DNA from: Tachypleus tridentatus
Taxonomy: Eukaryota; Arthropoda; Merostomata; Xiphosura; Limulidae
DNA length: 64,000 nucleotides
Assembly: GCF_004210375.1 (NCBI RefSeq)
Contig: NC_134834.1
Location: 146,725,009 to 146,789,008 of the forward strand
Reading direction: 5' to 3'
In this document: one piece after another, positions 44,398-56,534 of the stretch
Layout of the letters: every line of letters begins with the position of its first letter
How positions within the stretch are numbered: position 1 is the first letter of the stretch
The notes under the pieces: model-generated
Told to the model about the DNA's origin: nothing
What the model saw: the letters and a program-made list of their open reading frames with translations, nothing else
Database searches by the model: none
Translations under genes and position numbers: made by a program

Positions 44398-44632
44398 TTT
44401 AACTCATAATCCGAGGGTCACGGGTTCGAATCCCCCGCGCACCAAACATGCTCGCCCTTTCAACCGTGGGAGCGTTATAATGTGACGGTCAATCCCACTA
44501 TTATTGGTAAAAGAGTAGCCCAAGAGTTGGCGATGGATGGTGATGACTAGCTGCCTTCCCTCTAGTCTTACACTGCTAAATTAGGGACGGCTAGGGTAGA
44601 TAACCCTCGTGTAGCTTTGCATGAAATTAAAA
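44398..44632 (+). repeat. SINE family 1 copy, 5' end missing
   Basis: Starts at TTTTAACTCATAATCCGAGG; B box GGTTCGAATCC, full body, tail CTTTGCATGAAATTAAAA. Confidence 0.9.
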
Positions 44633-44661
44633 AAATATATATATATATACACACACACACA
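44633..44661. repeat. (AT)n(AC)n microsatellite at the SINE tail
   Basis: ATATATATATATACACACACACAC directly follows the A-rich end of the SINE copy. Confidence 0.9.
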
Positions 44662-45507
44662 GTAGAATACAGGAATTCTGATTTTATGAGCCATTTTTAA
44701 GTTTGTTTTCCAGTGTTCAAAGGGTGAAAATGTGACAACCATTCTGTACACTATATATAATATTTTCAAGTCCAAAGAAATTTGAGGACACGTGTTTTTA
44801 AAGTATTCCTACTAAAATTTATTGTCTTTTTGCTGGTTACCGGTATTTTACATTAAAACACTATAAGTGTTTCAGGCAGTTTTTGATTTACGTTGTCCCT
44901 TGACGCGAAGTATAGTAAACTAAATCACACCACATATTCAAACATAAGCCCATATACAATAAAAGGTTAGATTTAATTATACCTTTTATGCCCGAGATAT
45001 ACCACTTATATTCATGTTCATATAGCTATGCTCTTGTATTCCCACATTAATTTCCTACTACCATAATATTATGCAATTCTAGTTTCGTTCTGTTAACCAT
45101 AAACATAAAAGTATCTATGTTTTGTCCAGCATGAATATAGTTTTAGCTTCGTAATCCAGTAGACTTATGTCTGAGGTTTGTTTTTGTTTTTCTTGGGGAG
45201 GGGGGTGCAATTCTGAATAAAATACGTTTTAGTTTACATTGTTATCAAATTCATTTAACACCTCTAAATTACAGTTGACCTGATGAACATTATACGATTA
45301 CGTGGCTTTTTTAAGAAGCGTTCACATATTTATGTGTGCTGAACAGAGTTAATATTATATTCTTGTGGGTAAAACTCTTGGTTTAAGTCAAGTCTTCATA
45401 TAGTTTCGTTTATTTAGAGGTATCTAATTCCCTTAAAAGCAAATGAAGATTTTTTTCTGTCACATTTTACTCCTCCAGCGAGAGAGCATTTTGTATTTTG
45501 AAAGGTT
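44662..45507. other. Intergenic, nothing recognised
   Basis: No supported feature. Confidence 0.5.
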
Positions 45508-45625
45508 GTTGTTGTTTTGAATCAAGCACAACACTACACAATGGGTTATCTGTACTCATGCCCATCATAGGTATCGAAACACAGTTTTTACTGTTGTAAG
45601 TCCACAAAGAGACAGCGGTATGTCT
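45508..45625 (-). repeat. SINE family 3 copy, reverse
   Basis: AAGCACAACACTACACAATG, GGGTTATCTGTACTCATGCC, GGTATCGAAACACAGTTTTT and CCACAAAGAGACAGCGGTAT follow the family order tail to head. Confidence 0.75.
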
Positions 45626-45952
45626 GTGAAGATATTTTGAAATGAGTAAAAAATAAAAAATATATACATATCCTACTGTAAAGCATACAAAGTTTTTTCA
45701 AAATACGATATTTTTTACTACTTAAATAAAGAACGAAAGAACAAATGTGTTTACTCGTAACTCAGAACTTATCTCTGTTGTTGGTTGAGTGCGGTTAGTA
45801 AGACAATTGGTCAAGTGAGTAGTGATGGAAAAATAAATATTGTTGATCGTAGCAAGTTTAGACACAGAAAGAAGTTGTTTAAAAAGTATATATATATCTT
45901 GGAGGAGGTTGTAAATCGTTATTACTTATAGAAAGTAATTATATATACAGGA

Positions 45953-46226
45953 TTGGTTTGTTTCAAATTTCGCGCAAAGCTACACAAGGGCTATCTGCGC
46001 TAGCCGTCCTAATTTAGCAGTGTAAGACTAGAAGGAAGACAACTAATCATCATCACCTACCGCCAACTCCTGGGCTACTCTTTTACCAACGAATAGTGGG
46101 ATTGACCGTACCATTATAACGTTCCCACTGCTGAAAGAGCGAGCACGTTTGGTGTGACGGGGATTTGAGCCCGCAATCCTCGAATTATGAGTCAAGTGCC
46201 TTGACCATCTGGCCATGCCAGGCCCA
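45953..46226 (-). repeat. SINE family 1 copy, full length, reverse
   Basis: Tail complement AAATTTCGCGCAAAGCTACA; head complement GGCCATGCCAGGCCCA; B box GGATTTGAGCC (changed). Confidence 0.92.
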
Positions 46227-46432
46227 TTATGAGTCGACTTCTTTTAAAGAATATGAGTGTTCGCGGGCACCCACAGAAATTGGGAAGGGGCAAATGTTTT
46301 CCAGGAGAGATAGACGGGTAAAAACGTACCCAGAATTATTTATGTTTCTAATTTTTTCAGAAGGCAAGAAAAGTGCCTCCCTTGTACCTGCCCCCCTCCC
46401 CTCCCCCCTTCTTTATGAACGCCTATACAGCA

Positions 46433-46490
46433 CCTTCTTTGGGTCAGTGGTAAGTCTGAAGGCTAATAACGCTAACAACCGTGGTGACAA
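46433..46490 (+). repeat. SINE family 2/3 head fragment
   Basis: TTTGGGTCAGTGGTAAGTCT, GAAGGCTAATAACGCTAACA and ACCGTGGTGACAA resemble the tRNA-like head region of the shorter SINE families. Confidence 0.45.
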
Positions 46491-46792
46491 TACATAAAGG
46501 AACTAAACCGAGGCTTTCTTGTCACTAATTAAACAAACGTAGTTTTCTGTGATTATAAAACGAAAGACGCTGAGATAAGCCTAGAGTTAATAAACTTGTA
46601 AAATGTCAAAATAGCCTTGGCCTGCAATCATTTGTTTCTCGTGCTCTCTTACTGGAGGGCTTCCATGTCACGTGAGAATGAATGCAAGACGAGGTAAAAA
46701 CTCACTTTTCCTTGAGTAGTTGAGTTGGTTTCTTTCCATGAGGTGTAGTTTAATTTTCTTTCCTAGTTGTTTGATTTAGTATCAGGTTTATC

Positions 46793-46874
46793 ATGCAAGA
46801 CGAAAAGAACATGAAATCTTTATTCGACAACGCAGTTGACCACTCAGAAGCCGAGATAGAAGCTACTGTTAAAG
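46793..46874 (+). CDS. Carotenoid oxygenase, alternative first coding exon 1a
   Basis: An ATG at 46793 opens 27 codons plus one base, ending AAAG|GTAAAA. The encoded N-terminus ends SEAEIEATVKG. In RPE65/BCO-type enzymes a similar acidic stretch with an (I/A)xATVxG run directly precedes the (K/R)IPxWLxGSL motif. Splicing to the acceptor at 61175 gives VKG-KIPKWLNGSLFR, in frame and colinear with the family. The upstream TTTTCTTTCCTAG could be an acceptor for a 5' UTR exon. The exon is short and GC-richer than its flanks. It is related in sequence to the exon at 49783. Alternatively, it belongs to a separate partial paralogue. Confidence 0.62.
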
Positions 46875-47059
46875 GTAAAATGATTATGTAATAAAAAATA
46901 TTTTAAATCTCAATTATTTTTTGAGGTTAATTTTCCATTACATAAACTAGTAGAAACGCTGCCCTACTGGTTAGTGGCTGTTTGTACTATAATTGCTATT
47001 CGTAGCATTCACACCTCATTGGAAAAATGTTGAGATTGTTTTGAAATAAACTGTAATGC

Positions 47060-47430
47060 TTGTATATCATAAAAGTGGTGCCCTTTATAGGAAAAAATGT
47101 AAAAACTCTACTTCGGTGCTATGTTTATCAGTTCCATAATCAAATCCTTACGTACAATCCTAGTGAAAATCGTGTCCTTGTTTTAAGGAGAATACTTTCA
47201 CATAGACTTAAGTTCTGTGATAAAGAAATGGTTGTTGTGCATGCCGTAGTTATTTTTATAATTGCTTGATAGCCTTATGTGGCTTTGATATAAGAAAACG
47301 TACACAAAAACAATTGTAGATTGCCTAATTATCTGAATCTTGAACGTCCAAAGTGTGAATGTTTTTTATTGGTTTTTGTTTGTAGCTCCAGTCAATAGAT
47401 AATGCGACGTATTTATTTCGCTCACATACC
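47060..47430 (+). repeat. Duplicated intronic segment, copy 1 (copy 2 at 60050-60250)
   Basis: CAATCCTAGTGAAAATCGTG, GTTCTGTGATAAAGAAATGG and TTGTTGTGCATGC recur with changes at 60050-60150. AAGTGTGAATGTTTTTTATT and GGTATTTATTTC-like sequence recur at 60170-60250. The insert 47262-47300 (TAGCCTTATGTGGCTTTGAT) is a SINE family 2 tail present only here. Confidence 0.65.
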
Positions 47431-47438
47431 TAATTATA

Positions 47439-47935
47439 TACTGGCCAATATCTTAAGGCCAATGAACATAAAGAAAAAAATATGCATTTTGCGTTGTTAA
47501 ACTCAACCACTTACTTGAGTAGAGCTTCGAAAGATGAAAATAAGAAAAGGAAAATAAAAATAAACTTATTAGCATTTAATACGGAAATTGTGAACACTAT
47601 GAAATTAGCCTAAATACTAGCTGGTCAAAAGTTTAAGACCACCCTGAAACGAAGCGTTAATCGGTAAACACGTAACGAAATTTAGTCATTTGTGTTCAAG
47701 CATTAGCATTGTCAACATCTCCCACTGACATCTCCTGTGTTACATTGGGTAAAAACATGGCAAAGGTAAAAAGTTTGACGTGGCAGAATTGTCGAGTTGC
47801 AAAAGCAAAGTCTCTCTTAACGTGCCATCGCTGGTGAGATTGGGCGTAGTAAAACTGCCGCTACAAATTTCTTAAGACTCTAAGGGATACGGTACGAGAA
47901 TTTCAAGTGGTCGGCCCAAGAAAATTTTGCCGGCG
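47439..47935 (+). mobile_element. Second copy of the long-TIR Tc1 element, 3' truncated
   Basis: Matches the first about 510 bp of the 13170-14738 element: terminal CTGGCCAATATCTTAAGGCC, ATGCATTTTGCGTTGTTAAA, TAGCTGGTCAAAAGTTTAAG, then the transposase start ATGGCAAAGGTAAAAAG and TGGCAGAATTGTCGAGTTGC. It stops at GCCGGCG followed by a T run. It has its own frameshifts and small deletions and cannot encode a protein. Confidence 0.9.
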
Positions 47936-48212
47936 TTTTTTTCGCTGACTTATTCTTATGTTTAGTATAAAACTATGAAGTTTTATTAACACGCAGATTA
48001 TCAGCTTTAGTAATAATAGTATTCACGAGAGGATATTAGTAGGAACCAAAAGCGAATTATTTAATTGTTGCGAGATATTTTATTAGCTCTAAAATAAGAG
48101 CTAGCACTAATCCTTCCGTGTTTATTTGAAAAATATAAGCTAAGCCAACGTAATTACTTGAAACTGATCTTTTCTGGTGCATAAAAATTGGTTGGTAAAA
48201 ACTTTGTGATGG

Positions 48213-48268
48213 GACGATTAGCGCAGATAGCCCTCGTGTAGCTTTGCGCCAACTTAAAAAACAAACGT
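48213..48268 (+). repeat. SINE family 1 tail fragment
   Basis: GACGATTAGCGCAGATAGCC and CTCGTGTAGCTTTGCGCCAA only, with a CAAA-type end. Confidence 0.85.
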
Positions 48269-49140
48269 GCCATTACAGATTACCTATCCATCACTTCCCC
48301 TTTCACAAAGTTTTTGGTACACATTTAACCTGATTTTTGAGAACAGCAAGCGACCGAATTTACACGATTCTTTCTGTAATGTTTTGGTAAAAGCAATAAA
48401 CTAAGTGTATCAACTGTGAAGAGTCTAAAATGATGTGAAATGAATAAAAAACTATATTTAATGAAAGTAATTTTGACAGTTCTGAATGACAACTATTGAG
48501 ATCCTTAAAATTATTTTATCTTGGGGAAAAAAAAAAGAATTGGAAGGGATGAGTTTTTTTTAAAGATTGTTAGGGACTTTATAGTGTTAATAAATCGTTT
48601 CTTTTTATATTTAATGGTAGGAATAGGGGGCGTAAATGTAAATTCGATAGGGTAGGAGCTATCTTCATTGTGGACCCAAGCTTTGCTGATAAACCTCGAA
48701 TAGGTGAAATTGGAGAAGTAGTTCAGATACAACCAATCAAAGAACGCATTAGGCCTCTACGTCGCAGATTAAATTTTCTATTTTAGCTCTAGGGAGAATA
48801 AAAGAAATCTGTTAACATTTTAACTGTTGTATACTCTTTGTTACGTCCTACTCGTAACTTACGGTTGTTTAACAACATATTTTGCATGGTAGGATTACTG
48901 TTACTTTTTAGTTTGTTATACTAATTCGATATTGTTGACTTCTATTTAGTGAAGTTAATACTATTGCTTCAAGTAGCTTTAATTTTGGTTTTAAGTTTCA
49001 TCTGTTACACTGAGTTCTGAGCCGCTGTTGCTCACACAACTAGTGTTAACTTTGACATTTCAATCATATGATTGAACGCTGTATGAAACGACTTCTAATT
49101 GTACTCGGAACTTTAATTTTTACCAAACTCTAAACGAAGT

Positions 49141-49402
49141 GGCCCGGCATGGCCAAGCGCGTTAATACGTGCGACTCGTAATCTGAGGGTCGCGGGTTTG
49201 CATCCCCGTCGCGCCAAACATGCTCGCCCTTTCAGCCGTGGGGGCGTTACAATGTTATGATTAATCCCACTATTCGTTGGTAAGAGTAGCCCAACAGTTG
49301 GCGGTGGGTGGTGATGACTAGCTGCCTTTCCTCTAGTCTTACCCTATTAAATTAGGGACGGCTTGCACAGATAGCCCTCGAGTGCGAAATTCAAAAACAA
49401 AC
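49141..49402 (+). repeat. SINE family 1 copy, full length, CCAAGCG subfamily
   Basis: Head GGCCCGGCATGGCCAAGCGC, GTTAATACGTGCGACTCGTA, B box GGTTTGCATCC, full body; the tail lacks TAGCTTTG (GAGTGCGAAATTC). Confidence 0.93.
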
Positions 49403-49782
49403 TTAACGAAGCTCTGATTATTAAAACGTGCGATGCTTTAGATATCGTCTGTACTCGAATTGGGGTCAAACATATTTTGGAAAAGTTATTTTTTGTTAGA
49501 TATAAGTTAATTCATTTTTTTTATTTTATGCTTGCAAAAAAAAAGACTGTTAACAACTGTGAACCGTCATTGAAACTTGCTTCAATACCATACGAAATTT
49601 GTTTTCCTGCGCGCGCATGAAGAGTACACGTAAATCACAATTTGAGAGTTAGGTAGGTACACGTTTAGCAACTAGTTTCTCTCGGAGTATGGTACTGATG
49701 CATCTGTTGTACGAAGATATTTCGGACTTATTGACAGTCCAAGTCCTGTTGTGTTTATAGCTCGAACTATCATCAAGAAAGG

Positions 49783-49846
49783 ATGGAAGTGTTATTCATG
49801 AATGTAAATGAACACCCAGAAACAGAGATTGACGCAGCGATTAAAG
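49783..49846 (+). CDS. Carotenoid oxygenase, alternative first coding exon 1b
   Basis: An ATG at 49783 opens 21 codons plus one base, ending AAAG|GTAACT, the same phase as exon 1a. The peptide (MEVLFMNVNEHPETEIDAAIKG once the last codon is completed) aligns with exon 1a at the residues F-N---(H/D)(P/S)E-EI-A-(V/I)KG. It also splices in frame to the exon at 61176, giving IKG-KIPKW. A preceding GTTGTGTTTATAG could be an acceptor for a 5' UTR exon. It may be a duplicated alternative first exon that gives two N-termini with otherwise identical enzyme. Confidence 0.62.
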
Positions 49847-50324
49847 GTAACTTAAAGGGTAAGGGGTGGATGACATAAAACAAAATTTGAAGTTAGCGCT
49901 GTATCTTGTATAAGAACAATTTTTGTCCTGTTTTACATAATTCTACAGAAAGTTTTTAAAACGTAAATCCAATTTATTAATATTTTAAATTTCGATTTAA
50001 AATAATGTAAAAAGTTGTTTGCAAAATACATTTTTGTAAAGTCGAAATTATACGACTTTCAAACACTTCGTTTGTATAAGAAGTTGTGTGGTCTTATATG
50101 TTGGACAATAGTTGTTAAAATTAAATGATATATTGGAAAATTATCTATAGCTAATACGGTTAAGAATAACAGCAAAGAGAATACCGAAAGCAATAAATCG
50201 CGGGGCGAAAAAATCTATAAAAAATAGAGATCATCTTGTATGTACGAAATAGTTTCATTATCTTTTTTTTTCACTTTACGTTTCACGGGTTCCGTAGAGA
50301 GCAGTCCAGAGAATTTCCAGTGAA

Positions 50325-50565
50325 GGGCTTGCAAGATGAGGGTCGCAGGTTCGAATCCCGTCCAACTAGAACATGCTCCCTATTTCAGACGTTAGGGCGT
50401 TATAAGGTATGATCCATCCCACTATTCGTTGGTAAAAATGACCCAAGGGCTGCGGTGGGTGGTGGTGAATAGCTGACTTCCCTCTATACTTTCACTGTTA
50501 ATCAAGGACGGCCAACGCAGATAGCTCCCTCGTGTAGCTTTTGCGCGAAATTCAAAACAAAACTA
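50325..50565 (+). repeat. SINE family 1 copy, 5' part missing, diverged
   Basis: GATGAGGGTCGCAGGTTCGA (B box), CACTATTCGTTGGTAAAAAT, GGTGGGTGGTGGTGAATAGC, tail CTTTTGCGCGAAATTC. Confidence 0.88.
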
Positions 50566-51412
50566 GCCACAGAATTTCGACACATTCGCGAATGTAACAC
50601 TAGACATCACAGAAGAACTCTCAAAGTTTATTAATACTAGTAACACGAATAGATAAGTATCCAAGGTATTCGACATTTTTATAACTAATACTTGTAAAAT
50701 AGTAAAGGATCATTTGATCATGTTACTCACATAGTAAAGTGAGGAAAAACTGTGACTCGACAAATTACATAAATGTTTTCTCTCGTTCCACTTCGTAAAA
50801 ATAAAAAAAAATAAAAATCGCCTAATTCTTCATAACCAGGACATTGTAATGTAATACAACAAACATGGGTTATTACGCCCATATAGGTTTTTTATTTATT
50901 TAACTGGCATATAAACAATTTCAATATACTCTACGTACACAGACATACCAGCATTACAATCGACAAAATTAAGCCCGTAAGCATAAATATATTAAGAAGT
51001 TTTAAAGTTGGTTTACTTTAGTTTCAAAGTATTTCCGTAAACTTTTAGGTTTGTTTATTACTTATAAACTACCAGGACGACTCGAGCTGAGTAGCTTTCG
51101 ATTATTCTAACGATTCTTCCGCTTATTGGTTGAAAATGTAACAGGTTTAACCAGTTATTTGGTTACGTTTCCTTGGGTGAGCTGTTAATATCTGCTCTTT
51201 CCTTGTTCTCGAAAACACTATTTTGTGTGGTAAAAGTTTTAATGAAAATTTTGAGGGAGGCGAACAGATGTTTAGGATTAGCATTTCATACCTCTTGACT
51301 CCCCCTGACGTTGCAATTATGCCTTAATAACTAGAAATATAATTAAAAAAAACAACTTTTTCTTTATCCACTATCCACCCCCGTCTCCTCTATTAGTTTT
51401 ATACTCTACAGA

Positions 51413-51511
51413 ACAGAATTCACACTAGATGATCTGAGTGACATCATCAACATGCGCCAATCACTTCTGAATGCCAAAGTTACCAGTCCTTTGTTCCTCT
51501 CACCATTTACT
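51413..51511 (+). other. Weak candidate exon
   Basis: TTTTATACTCTACAG precedes and ACTATA|GTAAGA follows an open stretch encoding TEFTLDDLSDIINMRQSLLN. The phase does not fit insertion between exon 1b and the 61176 exon. The minus strand is also open here. No homology was recognised, and it may be chance or belong to another gene. Confidence 0.2.
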
Positions 51512-52723
51512 ATAGTAAGAAAACACTGAAATAATAGTACACACATTCTTTTGTGTACAACAGTACAAATTCTTTTGTGACGTGGCAACTTGGATTCAGT
51601 TTTGACCCAATGTTTGTATACAATAATTTTACTCAGTTTATTAATTTTTGCTGGAAAGCCATATCTTCTAAAAACGTAGACCAGGAATCCTCTATGGAAT
51701 CTATCAAAGACTTAAGAAAATATAATTAAGATATTATATTATTATGCCAATTCAACCGCTTTTGTAAGGTTTAGGTTTTAACGATACTGAAAACCGTCTA
51801 GCTCTAACTTCCTTAATAAACAGCTCTTAACTGAGTAAAAAAAAAAAAAATTGCTGAGAGCATATATTTTGTTTTTTAATAAAAATTAATTCCAATTATA
51901 TAGAAGTATGGGTTAAAACTAAAAAGAACTGACAACAGTTATAATGTTTGCGTAGTTATTTAATTCACAGGAACTTTGTCAATTTTTGTTTGTAAAAAAA
52001 CTTGATGTTTGAATAGAATCCTAGCTCTATTCACTACAGCTTTCCTTTTGTAAAATAATCATAAAAGTAATACTCTAGAGTTAACTATAGAATAACATTT
52101 TACGATTGAAAGTTCTGGTTTCATTTGTTTATCCTGAAGTTAATAATGTACGTATTTCATTCTTCATGTAAAGTCAAGACGGCTGTATGTTATGTGATCT
52201 TCAGACGATCAAGTGATATGTCCATTTCTATCCATGTCTACTTTGATTTGTTTTCAGTAGCCAACACTACATCGCCTTTTTATTTCACTTAGCAATAAAT
52301 ATTTTTCCAAATACCTCTTTGCTTACTTTTGTTATAAAATGAAATATATGGGTTAATATGTTATAGTATATTCTAAGGCTTTAAAAACTTTGCATTTTAT
52401 ATTAATAAAATAATTAGCCAAAGATTGTGAAGACTGTTTTACTATATGAAATGCTAAAATGATAGTTATTGCTAGAACCAGGTAGACACTAGGCCTGTTG
52501 AGGAAAGATAAAAATAAGAAATCTCGATTTTTGCTATTCGCTGGTTATCGACTTTGAGATGCTCTGGATAGCTGAAAAGTGGAATATACACCGAAGATAG
52601 TGACTATGTCGGGGAAATTTTCATATCTAGATTCTAATAATCTGTAGAAAAGAAAGTCCAGATGACTTTTGTACTGGTTTGATACGGAAGTCCATGCCAT
52701 TCTCATATAATGCTACCACACGC

Positions 52724-52934
52724 TTATGTCACACCAAATATGTTCGTCCTTTCAGCGTGAGAGTGTTATAATGTTAGGTCAATCTTGCTATTCGTTGGTA
52801 AAAGAGAAACCTAAGAGTTGACTGTGGGTGGTGATGATTAGCTGCCTTCCCTCAAGTTTTGCACTGTTAAATTAGGGACGGCTAGCGCAGATAGCCCTCC
52901 TATAACCTTGCGCGAAATTCATAAATAAACAAAT
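52724..52934 (+). repeat. SINE family 1 copy, head missing
   Basis: Starts at GTCACACCAAATATGTTCGT; body and tail CTTGCGCGAAATTCAT present. Confidence 0.9.
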
Positions 52935-53337
52935 CTATAACACCAATTAATGATTTATAAAACGAAAGAAAATATGCGTTTGTTATTTAGGAGTGCCTCA
53001 CTTGGAAGCGTTTCTTTTAATGATAATTTGTAATCCAGTTACATCTTTCTGCATTGAAATTCGAGTTACAGATAAATAGACATATGCATGTGTACTCACT
53101 CGTAATTAAGTAATTTATTATTGTTTAACGTAACAAACAAATTAAAGTTCCTTGACATGGTAATTTGGACGCATGCGTACATATCCTAGTATTAATAATC
53201 GGATTAAAGCAAATCCAATAAACCAATGAGTCTTCCTATGGGTTCCTTTTGTTGCTGTATAATGTTTTTTAATAATTATATTATACAAAGTTATTTTTTT
53301 ATTTGAAAATAATATATACCGATTTTTTTTAAAAAAC

Positions 53338-53450
53338 TTGGTCACTAATGTGTTTTGTTTGCTGTTAAACGCAAAGCTACATAATGGGTTGTACATGTTA
53401 TGCCCATTACGAGTAAGAAATTTCGCTTTTAGCGTTATAACTACTCAAAT
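53338..53450 (-). repeat. SINE family 3 copy, reverse, degraded
   Basis: TTGCTGTTAAACGCAAAGCT, ACATAATGGGTTGTACATGT and TTTTAGCGTTATAACTACTC fit the family in tail-to-head order. Confidence 0.6.
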
Positions 53451-54296
53451 GTATCGCTGAAATATTAGGAGCATGAATAATGTGAAACACTTAATTATTA
53501 CAGTTATAGTGAAGTAGCAATAATATAACACATTAAAATATTCTATAGCTGTTACCTCAATTCAACCCGTATATTATGTTAAGGCCTGTGTAGACCTAAC
53601 CTCAATAATTTATTAGAAATGTATAATAAACAGATTTGAATTGAAAAACAAATTACAGCACAATAAATAATTACGTACCTACCCATAGAAGTGAGGCTAA
53701 AAATTGTCTAGAACTGTGATTACGTTTGTAAAGATAACATACCATTTTCTAATTCTAACATTTCAGATGGCATATCCTTCTCTTCCGAACTAGCAATTGA
53801 TTAGGCCTACTTTTAAACTAACAACATTAAAAGAAAACAAAATGTACCTCTAATTCCAGATGCTTCAGTACTTTATTGTCGTACAGTTTGAACTGAATTT
53901 TTACAAAAACTATTTCTAACAGTTGATTATTTTGCAACGTTCAACGTTTTATTAACTCTCGGATTTATAGCCTCATGGTTTCACCCGTCTGATTGATCAG
54001 GACCGCAGTTTGTTTTAAAAGAACACTAGTAAAATATTTTGCTGAAGTGGCGTGTTTTGTGCAAAACTAAAGACAAAATAGTATATTTGCTCCCCTGATA
54101 TTCATAACTACTGCTAAGAAAATTTCTAAATTCTAGGTCACGCATCAAAGGACTTTAGAATGTTTTCTTGAAATGTTTATTTTTTTAATTTTAGATTATA
54201 GACTGGCATGTTGTTGTGGTCATAAGTGGCTGTTTCGTTTGTTATCAAATACTGCAAATAATATTTAATTATTATACGTTTAACATTGTTCAGAGG

Positions 54297-54440
54297 TCGG
54301 TCATAGCTAATGATTAACGTACCCGTATTATAAATCTGAAAGTTTACAGTCTGTCATGTTAATACAGCCCACTCCACAGCGAAGAGCTCGTTTCTATCAA
54401 AGTAACGGTTAAATCGCCCTATTCGATCACACAGTTAGTT
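54297..54440 (+). repeat. Possible ancient SINE family 1 head
   Basis: GGTCATAGCTAATGATTAAC and GTATTATAAATCTGAAAGTT loosely follow the family 1 head order; heavily diverged. Confidence 0.25.
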
Positions 54441-54494
54441 CAGGTATTGGCAGAGGTGTTGTTGACTAAGTAACTTCTTTCTAGCTTATTAATT

Positions 54495-54763
54495 TGTTTT
54501 TTGTGTGTTTTAATTTCGCGCAAAGCTACACGAGGGCTATCTGCACTAGCCGTCCATAACTTAGCAGTGTAAAACTAGATGGAAGGCTGCTAGTCATCAC
54601 CACCCACCGGCAACTCTTGCGCTACTCTTTTATCAACGAATATTGGAATCGACAGTAAAGTTATAACGCCCCCACGGCTGAAAGGGGCGAGCATGTTTGT
54701 GACGGGGATTCGAACCCGCGATCTTCGGATTATGAATCGAGTGCCTTAACCACCTAGCCGGGA
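54495..54763 (-). repeat. SINE family 1 copy, full length, reverse
   Basis: Tail complement TAATTTCGCGCAAAGCTACA; body; B box GGATTCGAACC; head complement CACCTAGCCGGG. Confidence 0.92.
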
Positions 54764-54871
54764 TCTTAGAATTGAATATCTAACCCATATGTCGCAGAAG
54801 GTATTTCTCGTTGAAAATGCTAAATACTATCATTAAAACAAGGCTTTTTTCGGTGCATTTCCAGAGGCAAA

Positions 54872-54985
54872 AAGGCAAATCTGTGGATTTAAAACTCTGG
54901 AAACAGAATTTCGATACTCGTGGCGGTCAGAGGGTAGATAGCCCACTGTGTGACTTTGTGCTTAACTTTAAAACAATCAGTGAAA
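54872..54985 (+). repeat. SINE family 3 copy
   Basis: TCTGTGGATTTAAAACTCTG, ATTTCGATACTCGTGGCGGT, CAGAGGGTAGATAGCCCACT, tail GACTTTGTGCTTAACTTTAA. Confidence 0.75.
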
Positions 54986-56534
54986 CATTTTAGTGTATGT
55001 TACTGACGATCGTGTATTTTAGGCCTGATACATCGATCAACTGAGGATCTGCAGGTAAAAAGGTGAAGTTTCATTTTGATTTCGCCGTCTAAAAGATAAG
55101 ACTATAGTTATTTCATGTTTACACAGTGTTACAAGGAAGTGACAAAAGAACAATAGAAGAAAAATCTGATCTTAATTTCTTTCTTTTTGTGGTGTAGAAA
55201 CGTCTAGTTTTCAAGAATCTATTTTGAAAAACGCTGAGCTGTAAGTCGTTTATTTGAAATTTAGTGACTAACAGCAGTTTGATATTTTAGTAGAAAAGCT
55301 GAGTACTGAGAAAAATGTTTGAATGTAGTTAGGTAAATAATTTTATTATTCTTTCTTATAATACTTAAAGCCTGATGTTTCAATTAGGATATTTCATTCA
55401 ATTAGGTCCCTGTGAGTCAACTGCGAGTTGTGTCGTAGCTCGAGACTAGGTTTTCAGTTCACAAAGATTGGCAGTTTGATTGTTCTTCTTAAGATTAACA
55501 AATAAAGAATATATTTCGATACGAAAGGTAATATTACCAGTGTTTTATTCAATATCCATGAGTCAGCATACTTTGTCTTCTCTGTGTCCTAAAGGAAAGC
55601 CCTTAGAAGATACAACACATACAGTACTTGCACATTTTGAATGTTAGATCTTCACGTGTTTCAAATACGTTAATACAAATCAAATATATTGTATACATAC
55701 AGTTGCATGTAAATTTATTATATCCCCTTATTCCTGAAGATTTGGCTTGTTTTACCGATGAAGTAAAATAATTAATTCATAATATTCGTGAAGTGTCAAG
55801 TTGTGCAAATTATTTATTCTCTTACATTATCCCCGATTTTAGTGTCCTACGTATTAAAAATCATGTTGTACTTATGACGTGGCTACTTAGACTATCTGTT
55901 GCCTTCACTAGTTTTGAACTATTGACCATAAGACAGGGAGCTAATCAACAGTACTTTATTACTGCACTATCCACACTAAATGAATGGCCGTGATCTTAAT
56001 CATTTGTTTTTCTTAAAATTTAAGTGTAGTAGACCTTTTTAAAAGGTGTTCAGTACTTTTAATCTAAATACAAAATGGTGCTGTATAGTCAAACATGACT
56101 GGTTTTAGTTTCTGTATCAGTTATAATGCACAGAATACGAAGTCGTCATGTAGGTACACTCGAGTATAGAATGCATGGATGTTTGCAAAAGTAACACCCA
56201 GTATAACTAATAGTGAGACGTTGCTATTAAAATTCTATAACAAAGAGAATTCGAAGGCTTTGTCAGACAAGGGGTCAGTTTTAAACACGATGCTGGTTGA
56301 AGTTTAAGAGTAGTTTTCCAAATCTCTGCTGGTCTTCGAGAGCTGTTCTGTATTTGTGTAATGTATATTTAACAACTAGTTCGATAAAACTAGAAAAGAC
56401 CGTGGATGTAGAAAAAAAACTCGCTGAAAGAAACATTAAATATATAAAAAATCAATTATGTAAAACTTTTGGGTAAACGTAAACAAAATAAATGAAAAAC
56501 ACGCAGTTGCAAGAAGTATGGTCTCACTAACCTG

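Noticed and set aside
46165-46497. 110-codon open frame
   Set aside because: Begins inside a reverse SINE and runs through a poly-pyrimidine tract and a SINE fragment; no coding signal.
55198-55240. Possible 43-nt cassette exon (GTGGTGTAG | ... | GTAAGT) in the oxygenase intron
   Set aside because: Inclusion would shift the frame before KIPKW, and the peptide has no family counterpart.
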